Shown: piece by piece, positions 42,907 to 51,522 of the stretch | How positions within the stretch are numbered: position 1 is the first letter of the stretch | Layout: every line of letters starts with the position of its first letter | Assembly: GCF_010206195.1 (NCBI RefSeq) | Contig: NZ_VIQT01000008.1 | Location: forward strand, 1-64,000 | Origin: Anaerotruncus colihominis | Lineage (GTDB): Bacteria > Bacillota > Clostridia > Oscillospirales > Ruminococcaceae | Direction: 5' to 3' | Length of the DNA stretch: 64,000 bases | Notes under the pieces: generated by a model | Seen by the model: the letters and a program-made list of their open reading frames with translations, nothing else | Told to the model about the DNA's origin: nothing | Databases searched by the model: none | Translations under genes and position numbers: made by a program

Positions 42907-43672
42907 CATCCTTTTAAAGACAGAGCATCTTTCCAAAAGCTTTGGGGGCGTCAAGGCCGTGCAGGACTTCAACATGGAGCTGCGCGAGGGGGAAGTGGGC
43001 GGCATCATCGGGCCCAACGGCGCCGGAAAGACCACGATTTTCAACCTGCTTTCCCATATCTACGATTACAGCGAGGGCCGTGTCACCTTTCTGGGGCGCG
43101 ATATCACAGAGAGCGATCAGGTGCAGGTGGCCCGCATGGGGCTTTCGCGCACCTTCCAGAATACACGCCTGTTTGCCGGACTTTCGGTGCTCGACAACGT
43201 CAAGGTGGGGCTTGACCAGGCGGGCCGGTATAACATCTTTGAGGCAATGCTCCTTCTGCCGCGCCGCCGGCGCGAGGAACAGCGCATCGCTGGGGAGGCG
43301 TCCCGCTGTCTGGAGGTTTTAAACCTCTCGCAGTACAGCGGCGCGCGGCCCGCCAACCTCCCCTACGGCATCCAGAGGCGCGTGGAAATCGCGCGCGCCA
43401 TCGCCAGCCGCCCCCGCGTTCTTCTGCTCGACGAGCCGGCCGCGGGGCTGAACCCGGAGGAGGTTTTGGCTTTGATCGATTTCATCCGTCTGATCAAGGA
43501 GCGGTTTCGGCTCTCCATCCTGGTTATTGAACACCGTATGGACCTGATTATGACGCTTTGTGACACGATCTATGTGCAGGATTTCGGCAGGACCATCGCT
43601 GTAGGCCCGCCTGCCAAAATCCAGAAGGATCCCGCCGTTTTGGCGGCATATCTGGGGGAGGAGGAAGTCTGA
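42899..43672 (+). CDS. HAAT-type ABC transporter ATPase (LivG-like)
   Basis: Encodes 257 aa. Walker A GPNGAGKTT, signature region LPYGIQRRVEIARA (a divergent LSGGQ, typical of LivG), Walker B VLLLDEPAAGLNPEE, and the LivG-specific RTFQNTRLF. Its last base is shared with the start of the LivF-like gene. Confidence 0.94.
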   Translation: MADILLKTEHLSKSFGGVKAVQDFNMELREGEVGGIIGPNGAGKTTIFNLLSHIYDYSEGRVTFLGRDITESDQVQVARMGLSRTFQNTRLFAGLSVLDNVKVGLDQAGRYNIFEAMLLLPRRRREEQRIAGEASRCLEVLNLSQYSGARPANLPYGIQRRVEIARAIASRPRVLLLDEPAAGLNPEEVLALIDFIRLIKERFRLSILVIEHRMDLIMTLCDTIYVQDFGRTIAVGPPAKIQKDPAVLAAYLGEEEV

Positions 43673-44385
43673 TGGCGCTGCTGGAAATCCGCGACCTGCA
43701 TGTCAGCTACGGACAGATTGAAGCCATCCACGGTGTGGACATGGACGCCGAGGAGGGAAAGATCACTGTCATCATTGGTTCGAACGGGGCGGGCAAAAGC
43801 ACAACCCTGGGCGCCATTTCCGGGATGGTCAAGCGCACGGGCGCAATCCGTTTCGATGGGAAAAGCCTGCCCGGCGCCTCCCACCGCGTCGTTTCAGCGG
43901 GCGTCATCCAGGTGCCCGAGGGGCGCAGCCTCTTCGCGGGCCTGACTGTGGAGGAGAACCTGCGGCTGGGCGCATACTTAAATTCAAGTGCGCGGCAGGT
44001 GCGGGAGCTGATCGAGCGCCAGTATGAGCTGTTCCCGCGCCTGAGGGAGCGGCGTGGACAGGACGCGGGGACGCTCTCCGGCGGCGAGCAGCAGATGCTT
44101 GCGATTGGCCGGGGGCTGATGGGCAGGCCGCGGCTGCTTTTGCTCGACGAACCGTCCCTGGGCCTTGCCCCGATCATTGTCGGCGAGGTGTTCGACACCA
44201 TCCGGCGTATCCGGGACGAGGGGATCACCGTCATCCTGGTGGAGCAGAACGCAAAAAAATCGCTGTCCATCTGCGACTATGCCTATGTGTTGGAAAACGG
44301 CCGTATGGTCAAATCCGGTCCGGGCAGCCAGATGTTGGACGATCCCGATATTGCAGCCGCCTATTTGGGCGTGCGCGAAGAATAA
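43672..44385 (+). CDS. HAAT-type ABC transporter ATPase (LivF-like)
   Basis: Encodes 237 aa, typical LivF size. Walker A GSNGAGKST, signature LSGGEQQMLAIGRGLMG, Walker B LLLLDEPSLGLAP, switch His replaced by the usual LivF EQNAKKSL. It completes a five-gene transporter. Confidence 0.94.
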   Translation: MALLEIRDLHVSYGQIEAIHGVDMDAEEGKITVIIGSNGAGKSTTLGAISGMVKRTGAIRFDGKSLPGASHRVVSAGVIQVPEGRSLFAGLTVEENLRLGAYLNSSARQVRELIERQYELFPRLRERRGQDAGTLSGGEQQMLAIGRGLMGRPRLLLLDEPSLGLAPIIVGEVFDTIRRIRDEGITVILVEQNAKKSLSICDYAYVLENGRMVKSGPGSQMLDDPDIAAAYLGVREE

Positions 44386-44409
44386 CAACGATAAAGGAGA
44401 CTTTTCACG

Positions 44410-45171
44410 ATGGAAAGGCAACAGCAAATGATCGACGGCCTGCCCGTCTATGTGTTTGATACACGCGCCGAAATGGGCGCGGCCGCAGCCCGGGAGGCCG
44501 CCCGGCTCATCCGCGAAGCGATTGACAGAAAAGGCGGAGCGAACGTCGTGTTCGCGGCGGCTCCTTCACAGGACGACCTGATCGCTTCGCTGCTTGGGCA
44601 GGATATCGACTGGCGGCGGGTCCGGGGATTCCACCAGGACGAGTATATCGGGCTGGATCCCGCGCACAGCGCCGGTTTCGGCAATTTCCTGCGCCGAGCG
44701 ATTTTTGACCGCGTCCCCTTTGGGGAGCTGTTTTATATGGCGTGCCCGCCGGATGGAGCCGAAGCCATGTGCCAAAAATACGCCGCCCTGCTGGAGCAGT
44801 ATCCCCCCGATCTCATCCTTTTGGGCGTGGGTGAAAACGGCCACCTGGCCTTCAATGACCCGGCCGTGGCAGATTTTAACGACCCCAAGCGTGTCAAGGT
44901 GGTTTCCCTCGACGACGTGTGCCGGATGCAGCAGGTGAACGACGGCTGCTTCGCCGCGATTGACGAGGTGCCCCGCCAGGCCCTTACGCTCACCATGAGC
45001 CAGATTCTGGACATCCCGCACGCGATCGCCGTTGTGCCGACCGCGCGCAAGGCACGGGCCATCGCGGACGCGCTGCGCGGGCCTGTCTGCGAGCGATGCC
45101 CCGCCAGCGCCCTGCGCAGGCATAGGAACGCGCGGCTTTATCTCGATGCGGACAGCGCATCCCTGCTGTAA
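44410..45171 (+). CDS. NagB paralog (glucosamine-6-phosphate deaminase/6PGL fold)
   Basis: Encodes 253 aa. FHQDEYIGLDPAHSAGF corresponds to the NagB catalytic-Asp region. GVGENGHLAFNDPAVADF keeps the catalytic His but has Asp where NagB has Glu. The sugar-phosphate loop reads FAAAPSQDDLIASL instead of ATGSTP. It is thus a divergent isomerase/deaminase or lactonase, distinct from the true NagB at 55197-55922. It sits between the transporter and the creatininase gene, so it probably acts on the imported compound. Confidence 0.82.
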   Translation: MERQQQMIDGLPVYVFDTRAEMGAAAAREAARLIREAIDRKGGANVVFAAAPSQDDLIASLLGQDIDWRRVRGFHQDEYIGLDPAHSAGFGNFLRRAIFDRVPFGELFYMACPPDGAEAMCQKYAALLEQYPPDLILLGVGENGHLAFNDPAVADFNDPKRVKVVSLDDVCRMQQVNDGCFAAIDEVPRQALTLTMSQILDIPHAIAVVPTARKARAIADALRGPVCERCPASALRRHRNARLYLDADSASLL

Positions 45172-45182
45172 GGAGGGGAGCT

Positions 45183-45929
45183 ATGCAGCTTTTTGACAGG
45201 ACCGCCGACGAGCTTACCGCGCAGGATACAGATCTGGCCATCATTCCCATCGGCTCCATTGAGCAGCACGGGCCCCATCTGCCGCTGTCGACTGATTACC
45301 GCATCGCGGCGGCCTTCGGCGAAGCGGTCGCGGCGGCCGCGGGCGGGTTTTCCATTCCGCCGCTGCCGGTCAGCACATGCCGGGAGCATATGGGCAAAAA
45401 AGGCGCCGTCTGGATGGACCCGGATGTTTTTTACCACATGCTGTACAGCGTGCTGATGAGCCTGAAGGAACAGGGCTTCCGGCGCGTGGTCACGCTTCAA
45501 TGCCACGGCGGCATTTTCGTATTGCCTGCTGTGATCCGCCAGGTGAACGCGACGAACAACCCGGATTTCATGGCGGTCAATATCGATATTTGCAGCCTGT
45601 TCGGCGTTGCCGCCGCCGAGGGAATCACCGAGACGAATACGGAGCTGCACGCGGGAGAAGTGGAAACATCCCTGATGCTGCACATCGCCCCCAATCTGGT
45701 CCACATGGAACGGGCGGTCGACTTTGTACCCGCCGTCCAGCGGCCATATCTCGGCTACGGCAGCATTTTTCGAGCATCCCCCAGCGGCGTGTGGGGCGAG
45801 CCGAGCAAAGCGTCCGCAGACAAGGGCAAGCGCATCCTTGAGCGGTTCACCGCGCTGGCGGTACGGGAGATGGACCAGGCGTTTGATTATATGCAGGTCA
45901 AAAAACCATTTGGATACAGCAGCTTTTAA
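45183..45929 (+). CDS. Creatininase family metallohydrolase
   Basis: Encodes 248 aa. IPIGSIEQHGPHLPLSTDYR carries the metal ligands (Glu27, His29, Asp38). QCHGGIFVLP and LHAGEVETSLML supply further His and Glu residues. The family hydrolyses cyclic amides and, in some clostridial and Thermotoga-type pathways, opens oxidised cyclitol rings. It is 11 bp after the NagB paralog and 11 bp before a Gfo/Idh/MocA dehydrogenase. Ring-opening of an oxidised intermediate is the attractive inference. Confidence 0.88.
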   Translation: MQLFDRTADELTAQDTDLAIIPIGSIEQHGPHLPLSTDYRIAAAFGEAVAAAAGGFSIPPLPVSTCREHMGKKGAVWMDPDVFYHMLYSVLMSLKEQGFRRVVTLQCHGGIFVLPAVIRQVNATNNPDFMAVNIDICSLFGVAAAEGITETNTELHAGEVETSLMLHIAPNLVHMERAVDFVPAVQRPYLGYGSIFRASPSGVWGEPSKASADKGKRILERFTALAVREMDQAFDYMQVKKPFGYSSF

Positions 45930-45940
45930 GGAGATTACAG

Positions 45941-47008
45941 ATGCAAAAAGTAAGAGTGATCCTGATCGGCGCGGCCTTTTCCGCCGATCTGCACGCCGAC
46001 GGCTATGCGCGCGTCCGGCAAAAGGCGCAGATCGCCGCGATCGTGGATAAGGATATTGCCCGCGCAAAAGACCTCGCCGCCCGCTATGGCTTTACGGACT
46101 GCGCATTTTTTGAAGACTATGAGACGGCCGTCGAAACCGTGGACTGCGACGTTGTCGACGTCTGCCTGCCCAATTTCCTTCATAAGGACGCCGCGCTGTG
46201 CGCGCTGCGGCACGGCCGCCATGTTATCAGCGAAAAGCCCCTGGCCGTCACCCCGCAGGAGGCGCGCGAGATGGTGAAGGCGGCAAGCGACGCGGGCCGC
46301 AACATTTATTACGCCGAGGACTGGCTCGGCTGCCCCACTGTTGTCAAGGCGCTGGAGCTGGTCAAAAGCGGCGCGATCGGAGATGTGAAATTTATTCGCG
46401 CGCGCGAATGCCACTGCGGGTCGCACAGCCCGTTCGCCCAATCCCTGCGGTTTTGCGGCGGCGGCGCAATGATTCATCTGGGCATCCACCCCGTGGGCCT
46501 GCTTCTGGCCCTGAAGGAAGGGCGCTGGACCGAGCTGACCGCCCTGACCTCCGGCGGACTGGAGCAAAACCTTGTGCACAAATCCATGGAGGGCGAGGAC
46601 TGGGCCGGCGCGCTCGTGCGCTTTGCCGACGGGACGACGGCCGAGCTTGAAGCCAATTATGTGACCACCGGCGGCATGGAGGACAACATCGACTTTTATG
46701 GGACAAAAGGATGTCTGCACCTGGATCTGACGTTCTCCAGCGCCATCCGCGGCTTTTCCATCCCCGGATTTGATTACACCGTGGAAAAGGCGGAGCTTAC
46801 AACAGGATGGTCCCGCCCCGCTGTGGATGAAAAATACGATCTTGGATATGTCAGCGAGATTGAACATTTCATAGACTGCATCGCCGCCGGAAAACCGGCG
46901 CGCGCGGGCCTGCGCGGAGAGGACGGGCTGGCCGCCATGGAGCTTGTCAGCCTGATCTACCAGTCGGCCCGCGAGGGGAGGCATATCAAAAATCCAAGGG
47001 AGGCGTAA
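45941..47008 (+). CDS. Gfo/Idh/MocA family dehydrogenase
   Basis: Encodes 355 aa, full length. The NAD-binding N-terminus (VRVILIGAAFSADLHADGYA), the conserved VISEKPLAVT with catalytic Lys, and GGAMIHLGIHPVGL are present. Likely an NAD-dependent sugar or cyclitol dehydrogenase. TAA is followed immediately by the ATG of the next gene, so translation is coupled to the flavoprotein. Confidence 0.9.
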   Translation: MQKVRVILIGAAFSADLHADGYARVRQKAQIAAIVDKDIARAKDLAARYGFTDCAFFEDYETAVETVDCDVVDVCLPNFLHKDAALCALRHGRHVISEKPLAVTPQEAREMVKAASDAGRNIYYAEDWLGCPTVVKALELVKSGAIGDVKFIRARECHCGSHSPFAQSLRFCGGGAMIHLGIHPVGLLLALKEGRWTELTALTSGGLEQNLVHKSMEGEDWAGALVRFADGTTAELEANYVTTGGMEDNIDFYGTKGCLHLDLTFSSAIRGFSIPGFDYTVEKAELTTGWSRPAVDEKYDLGYVSEIEHFIDCIAAGKPARAGLRGEDGLAAMELVSLIYQSAREGRHIKNPREA

Positions 47009-49408
47009 ATGGTGGAGGATATCAGAATCCCTGTCGAAGTCGGCGGCGTCACATTTAAAAACCCCTTTTATGTGGCCTCCGGACCGACCACAAAGAACGT
47101 CCGCCAGCTTCAGCGTATCGAGGAAACGGGATGGGCGGCCGCCAGCATCAAGCTGTCTATCGACCCCGCGCCCTACATCAACCGCAAGCCGCGCTACGGG
47201 CTTTTTGAAGAGATAAACGCCCTGGCCTTTACCGCTGAAAAGCGCCTGACCTTTCAGGAGGGCTTAACACTGATTGAGGACGCCAAAAAGGTGTTAAACG
47301 ATTTGATCCTCATGGCCAATATCACCTACGCCGGCGACCGCGGCGCCGCCGGGTGGGTCAATATGGCCAAACAATTTGAGGCCGTGGGCGCGGATATTAT
47401 TGAACTGAATATGTGCTGTCCGAATATGTCGTACAATGTTTCGCTCTCCTCGGGCGGCGCGGACAGCACCAGCCAGCAGACGGGGGCCAGCCTCGGCCGC
47501 CAGGCTGGTGTGGTGGCTGAGATCGTCCGCGCGATCAAGAAGGAGATACATATCCCGCTGTTTATCAAACTTACACCGGAGGGTGGCGAGGTTGCGCAGG
47601 TCGCCGCCGCGCTCTATGCGGCGGGAGCCGACGCGGTCGGTTCGACGGGCAACCGCCTCGGCCTGCCGCCCATCGATCTGGACGATCCCGGCCGGGCAGT
47701 TTATCATTTGCAGGACGAGATCAGTATGAGCTGTTACTGCGGCTCATGGCTGAAACCGCTGGCGCAGCGCGACGCCTATGAAATCCGCAAGGTCTGCGGG
47801 ATGGAGCCGAAGATGATGGCGGCGGGCGGCATCACGGATTGGCGCTCCGCCGTCGAGATGGTCCTGTGCGGCGGCAACCTGCTCGGCGTCTGCGCGGAAA
47901 CGCTCGTCAGCGGCTATGATATTGTCCGGCCCATGATCCGCGGGCTCAAGGACTATATGGATACGCACGGCTACGGCTCCGTCGACGACTTCTGCGGTAA
48001 GGTGGTGTCCGCCGTCAGGACGGCGCCGGAGCTGACGCTCCATGACGGTTATGCCCATATCCGGGAGCCGAACCTTGCCGGGCCGTGCAAGGCGGCCTGT
48101 CCGCACCATGTTCCCGTCCAGGCATACGTCCGGTCGATTGCGTGCGGCGACTTTCACCACGCTTACGAGCTGATTACAGGCAAGGGTGTCCTACAGGGCG
48201 CCTGCGCCTATATCTGCCCGCATCCGTGCGAGGACGCCTGCGTACGCGGACGGACCGGGCGGCCTGTCGCCATCAAGGCGCTCAAACGGTTCGTGCTGGA
48301 GCTGGGCAAGGCCGAGGGGTGGCGGCCGGCGGCCGCGCAGGCTGTGCAGAACGGACGGCGAGCCGCTGTCATCGGGTCCGGCCCCGCGGGGCTTGCCTGC
48401 GCCGACGAGCTGAGAAAAGCGGGCTATGCTGTCACAATTTTTGAACAGGCGGCCGCTTTGGGCGGCGGCCTCAACGACGCCGTCGCGGCGGGACAGCTCC
48501 CAGAGGAGAACCTGAAGGCGCTCCTTGAAACGGTTGCCGGCAGCGGCATCGAGCTGTGCTGCGGCGTGCAGGCCGACCCGCAGCGCCTGCTGAAGGATGG
48601 ATTTGCGGGCGTGTGCGCAGCCGTGGGCCGCACCGGCGTCAACCCCTGGGCGGCGCTACCCGGCGGGGAGGGCGTCCGCTCTGTTCTTGATATGGCGCGG
48701 GAGCAGAGCCTTTGCGGCACGGCCGCCGTGATCGGGCCGCCCCAGGCGGCCGCTGACGGCGCGCGCTGCGCGCTGCATATGGGAGCGGCGGCCGCTGTTG
48801 TCATACCAACCGGGACGATGCCTGAAAAGAAAGCCGCCCTGCTGCGCGGCGAAGGGATTACCGTCCTGAACGGATACGCGCCCGCCGCGTTGGAGGACGG
48901 GGCGCTGATTCTGTCCGGCCCGGCCGGCAGCCGCGTCAGCCTGCCATGCGGCAGCGTATGGTCGGCGCAAAGCGAGGCGGTCCAGCCCGCCGCGGGCGAC
49001 GGCGTGTTCGCGGCCGGCGGCGCGAACATCATCGCCGCCGCCGCGTCCGGATACAACGCCGCGGTCAAGCTGGATCAATGGGTTATGGGGGAAAAGGCTG
49101 TGCTGAAGCCGTCGCCCCGCCCCGTGCCTGTTGCGGCCGAACAGGTCCTCAAGCGCGCCGGTTATATCGGGGAAAGCCCGGACGAGCCGATGATCGCATC
49201 AAAAGAGCAGGCGGCTGCCGAGGCAGGACGCTGCTTAAACTGTGGTTGCGGCGAAGGGTGCCGGCTCTGCAAAACCATCTGTACGGATTTTGCGCCGCTG
49301 GTGATCGGACCGGATAAGCTGGCGATCGACCGGACACAGTGCGTCGCCTGCGGGATGTGCTATAACCGCTGCCCCAACAAAAATATTGAGATGCTCACGA
49401 TAAAATAA
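47009..49408 (+). CDS. Permuted dihydropyrimidine-dehydrogenase-like flavoprotein (PreA-PreT fusion)
   Basis: Encodes 799 aa. Domain order is a PreA/dihydroorotate-dehydrogenase-like FMN barrel (about 1-345; ANITYAGD, ELNMCCPNMSYN, FIKLTPEGGEV, MAAGGITDW); a GltD-type 4Fe-4S entry domain (about 355-415; CKAACPHHVP, CPHPCEDACVRGRTG); an FAD/NAD(P) domain (about 450-735; AVIGSGPAGLACADEL); and a C-terminal ferredoxin-like domain with CLNCGCGEGCRLC (about 742) and CVACGMCYNRCP (about 777). Animal DPD has the GltD-like part first. The loop where DPD has its catalytic Cys reads TGASLGRQ, so Ser replaces Cys. The substrate may not be a pyrimidine. Confidence 0.88.
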   Translation: MVEDIRIPVEVGGVTFKNPFYVASGPTTKNVRQLQRIEETGWAAASIKLSIDPAPYINRKPRYGLFEEINALAFTAEKRLTFQEGLTLIEDAKKVLNDLILMANITYAGDRGAAGWVNMAKQFEAVGADIIELNMCCPNMSYNVSLSSGGADSTSQQTGASLGRQAGVVAEIVRAIKKEIHIPLFIKLTPEGGEVAQVAAALYAAGADAVGSTGNRLGLPPIDLDDPGRAVYHLQDEISMSCYCGSWLKPLAQRDAYEIRKVCGMEPKMMAAGGITDWRSAVEMVLCGGNLLGVCAETLVSGYDIVRPMIRGLKDYMDTHGYGSVDDFCGKVVSAVRTAPELTLHDGYAHIREPNLAGPCKAACPHHVPVQAYVRSIACGDFHHAYELITGKGVLQGACAYICPHPCEDACVRGRTGRPVAIKALKRFVLELGKAEGWRPAAAQAVQNGRRAAVIGSGPAGLACADELRKAGYAVTIFEQAAALGGGLNDAVAAGQLPEENLKALLETVAGSGIELCCGVQADPQRLLKDGFAGVCAAVGRTGVNPWAALPGGEGVRSVLDMAREQSLCGTAAVIGPPQAAADGARCALHMGAAAAVVIPTGTMPEKKAALLRGEGITVLNGYAPAALEDGALILSGPAGSRVSLPCGSVWSAQSEAVQPAAGDGVFAAGGANIIAAAASGYNAAVKLDQWVMGEKAVLKPSPRPVPVAAEQVLKRAGYIGESPDEPMIASKEQAAAEAGRCLNCGCGEGCRLCKTICTDFAPLVIGPDKLAIDRTQCVACGMCYNRCPNKNIEMLTIK

Positions 49409-49428
49409 GCATTTGAAAGGTTGATTCG

Positions 49429-50490
49429 ATGGAACATATCATCGCGCTGGAGGACTTAAAGGCGTTCTGCACGGCAGCGCTGGAGCATGAGGGCATGGAA
49501 AGCGGCGACGCGCGCCGCTGCGCCGAGGCGCTCGCCGAGACGGACGCGTATGGGACGCACTCCCACGGGACGAAAAACCTGCATAACTATATTAAAAAAT
49601 TCCGCGCGGGCGGGATGGATATCCACGCGACCCTCAAGGTCCTGACCGACGGCCCGGCCTACGCGCTTTTGGACGCTCAAAACGGCATGGGTGAATGCGC
49701 CTCCTACAGGGCTATGGAGCTTGCTATTGAAAAGGCGCGCAAATCGGGCGTGGCGCTTGTGGCTGTTTGCCGCAGCAGCCATTTCGGCGCGGCCGGATTT
49801 TACGCCAACATGGCCGCGAAGGCCGGGATGCTGGGCCTGTGTTTCAGCAATGTGGATCCCAATATGACCGCGCCCGGCGCAAAAGGGATGCTGCTTGGCA
49901 ACAATCCGCTGGCCTATGCCGCTCCGGCAAAGAGTACCCCCTCCATTTTTCTGGATATCGCCATGAGCAATGTGGCGTCGCTCAAGGTGGTGCAGGCGCG
50001 CAAGGACGGCCGTCAGATTCCGGATGGCTGGATCGTCGACAAAGACGGCCTGCCCACCACCGATCCGAGCCATTATCCGGAGGAGGGCGCTATGCAGCCC
50101 ATGGCTGCCCACAAGGGGTATGGGCTGTCGATTCTGGTGGACCTTTTGACCGGTGCGCTTGCCAACGCCGCCACCAGTATGAGCGGCAAAATCGTCTCCT
50201 GGTGCTTTGAGCTTGACAAGCCAAACAATGTGAGCCACGCGTTTTTAGTTGTCAATCCCGAGATGTTCGGCGGCGCGCAGGCGTATGTGCAGCAGAATGA
50301 GCAGATGGCCACGGCGCTGCGCAAGGCGCCCAAGGCCCAAGGCTCCACGCGCATCTATACCCCTGGCGAAATCGAATGGGAGCGTTACGCGCGCGCCGTA
50401 AGCGAGGGGATGAAACTGCCGGACGATGTGGTGGGTTCGATTGAGGCGCTTTCGGAAGACATGGGCGTCAAAATCCCCTGGAAAGCGTGA
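49429..50490 (+). CDS. Ldh-family (YlbC/YiaK-type) NAD(P)-dependent oxidoreductase
   Basis: Encodes 353 aa. ETDAYGTHSHGTKNLHNYIK, VCRSSHFGAAGFYANMA and AHKGYGLSILVDLLTGAL are typical of the malate/L-lactate/diketogulonate reductase family. These enzymes reduce 2-keto acids, including sugar-acid intermediates. It follows the flavoprotein by 20 bp and precedes KDG kinase. The specific keto acid is not evident. Confidence 0.9.
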   Translation: MEHIIALEDLKAFCTAALEHEGMESGDARRCAEALAETDAYGTHSHGTKNLHNYIKKFRAGGMDIHATLKVLTDGPAYALLDAQNGMGECASYRAMELAIEKARKSGVALVAVCRSSHFGAAGFYANMAAKAGMLGLCFSNVDPNMTAPGAKGMLLGNNPLAYAAPAKSTPSIFLDIAMSNVASLKVVQARKDGRQIPDGWIVDKDGLPTTDPSHYPEEGAMQPMAAHKGYGLSILVDLLTGALANAATSMSGKIVSWCFELDKPNNVSHAFLVVNPEMFGGAQAYVQQNEQMATALRKAPKAQGSTRIYTPGEIEWERYARAVSEGMKLPDDVVGSIEALSEDMGVKIPWKA

Positions 50491-50565
50491 TAAAAAGAGG
50501 ACTGCATGTGAATCATCGCGCGTACTGGGACTGTGCCGCGCAATGCGGCGGATGGGGGAATGATT

Positions 50566-51522
50566 ATGAAGCAAGGCGTTTTGCTGGCCGGCGAACCGAT
50601 GGCCTTGTTCATCGCACAGAGCGAAGGGCCTTTGGAATGTGTGGACGGCTATACGGCGGCCATTGCCGGCGCTGAATACAATGTGGCGGTCGGCCTGCGC
50701 CGGTTGGAACATACGGTTGGATATCTGACGAAGCTGGGGGACGATCCATTTGGCAGACGTATCGTCCGCGGTATGCAGGAAAACGGCATCGGCACGGAGC
50801 TTACGGGCTTCTGCGCTGGCCGTCCCACGGGATTTATGCTCAAATCGAAGGTGCGCGCAGGCGATCCGGAAATCTTTTATTTCCGCAAGGGTTCGGCCGC
50901 ATCGACGCTCTGCGCGGCTGATGTGGAAAAACTGGATATTTCCTGTTACGGCGTTTTGCATATGACGGGGATACTGCCCGCCCTGTCGGACGGCTGCCGC
51001 GCGGCGACGCTCGCGCTGGCGGACCGCGCGCGGGCCGAAGGGATGTTTTTCTCCTTTGATCCCAATCTGCGCCCGCAGCTCTGGCCCGACAGGGAGACAA
51101 TGACGCGCTTTGTCAACGACCTGGCGGCGCGGGCAGATCTGTTCCTGCCTGGGATCGCTGAGGGCCAAACGCTGACAGGGGCGCGCACCTGTGAGGAAAT
51201 CGCCGCCTTTTATCTCGGCCTCGGCACGAAAACCGTTGTAGTCAAGAACGGGAGCGCGGGCGCTTACGCCTGCACATCGGAAAAGTCTTTTTGGGCGAAA
51301 GGGTTCCCTGTCAGGCAGGTGGTCGATACAGTCGGCGCCGGCGACGGCTTTGCGGTGGGCGTCCTCAGCGGGCTTTTGGAAGGGCTGCCCCTGTGCGAAG
51401 CCGTTCGCCGGGGCAATGCGATTGGAGCAATTCAGGTCATGAGTGTGGGAGACAACGACGGCTTGCCGGTGCGCGCGCAGCTTGCCGCCTTTATGGAGAA
51501 GGGGGAACCGGCCAATGCATGA
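50566..51522 (+). CDS. kdgK: 2-keto-3-deoxygluconate kinase (PfkB family)
   Basis: Encodes 318 aa. The PfkB N-terminal region has AIAGAEYNVAVGLRRLE and KLGDDPFGRRI. FDPNLRPQLWP is typical of KDG kinases and VVDTVGAGDGFAVG holds the catalytic Asp and anion hole. It phosphorylates KDG to KDPG. ATG 50566 is 7 nt after GGGGG; an ATG at 50560 is too close. It overlaps the aldolase gene by 8 bp, giving a kinase-aldolase module. Confidence 0.88.
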   Translation: MKQGVLLAGEPMALFIAQSEGPLECVDGYTAAIAGAEYNVAVGLRRLEHTVGYLTKLGDDPFGRRIVRGMQENGIGTELTGFCAGRPTGFMLKSKVRAGDPEIFYFRKGSAASTLCAADVEKLDISCYGVLHMTGILPALSDGCRAATLALADRARAEGMFFSFDPNLRPQLWPDRETMTRFVNDLAARADLFLPGIAEGQTLTGARTCEEIAAFYLGLGTKTVVVKNGSAGAYACTSEKSFWAKGFPVRQVVDTVGAGDGFAVGVLSGLLEGLPLCEAVRRGNAIGAIQVMSVGDNDGLPVRAQLAAFMEKGEPANA

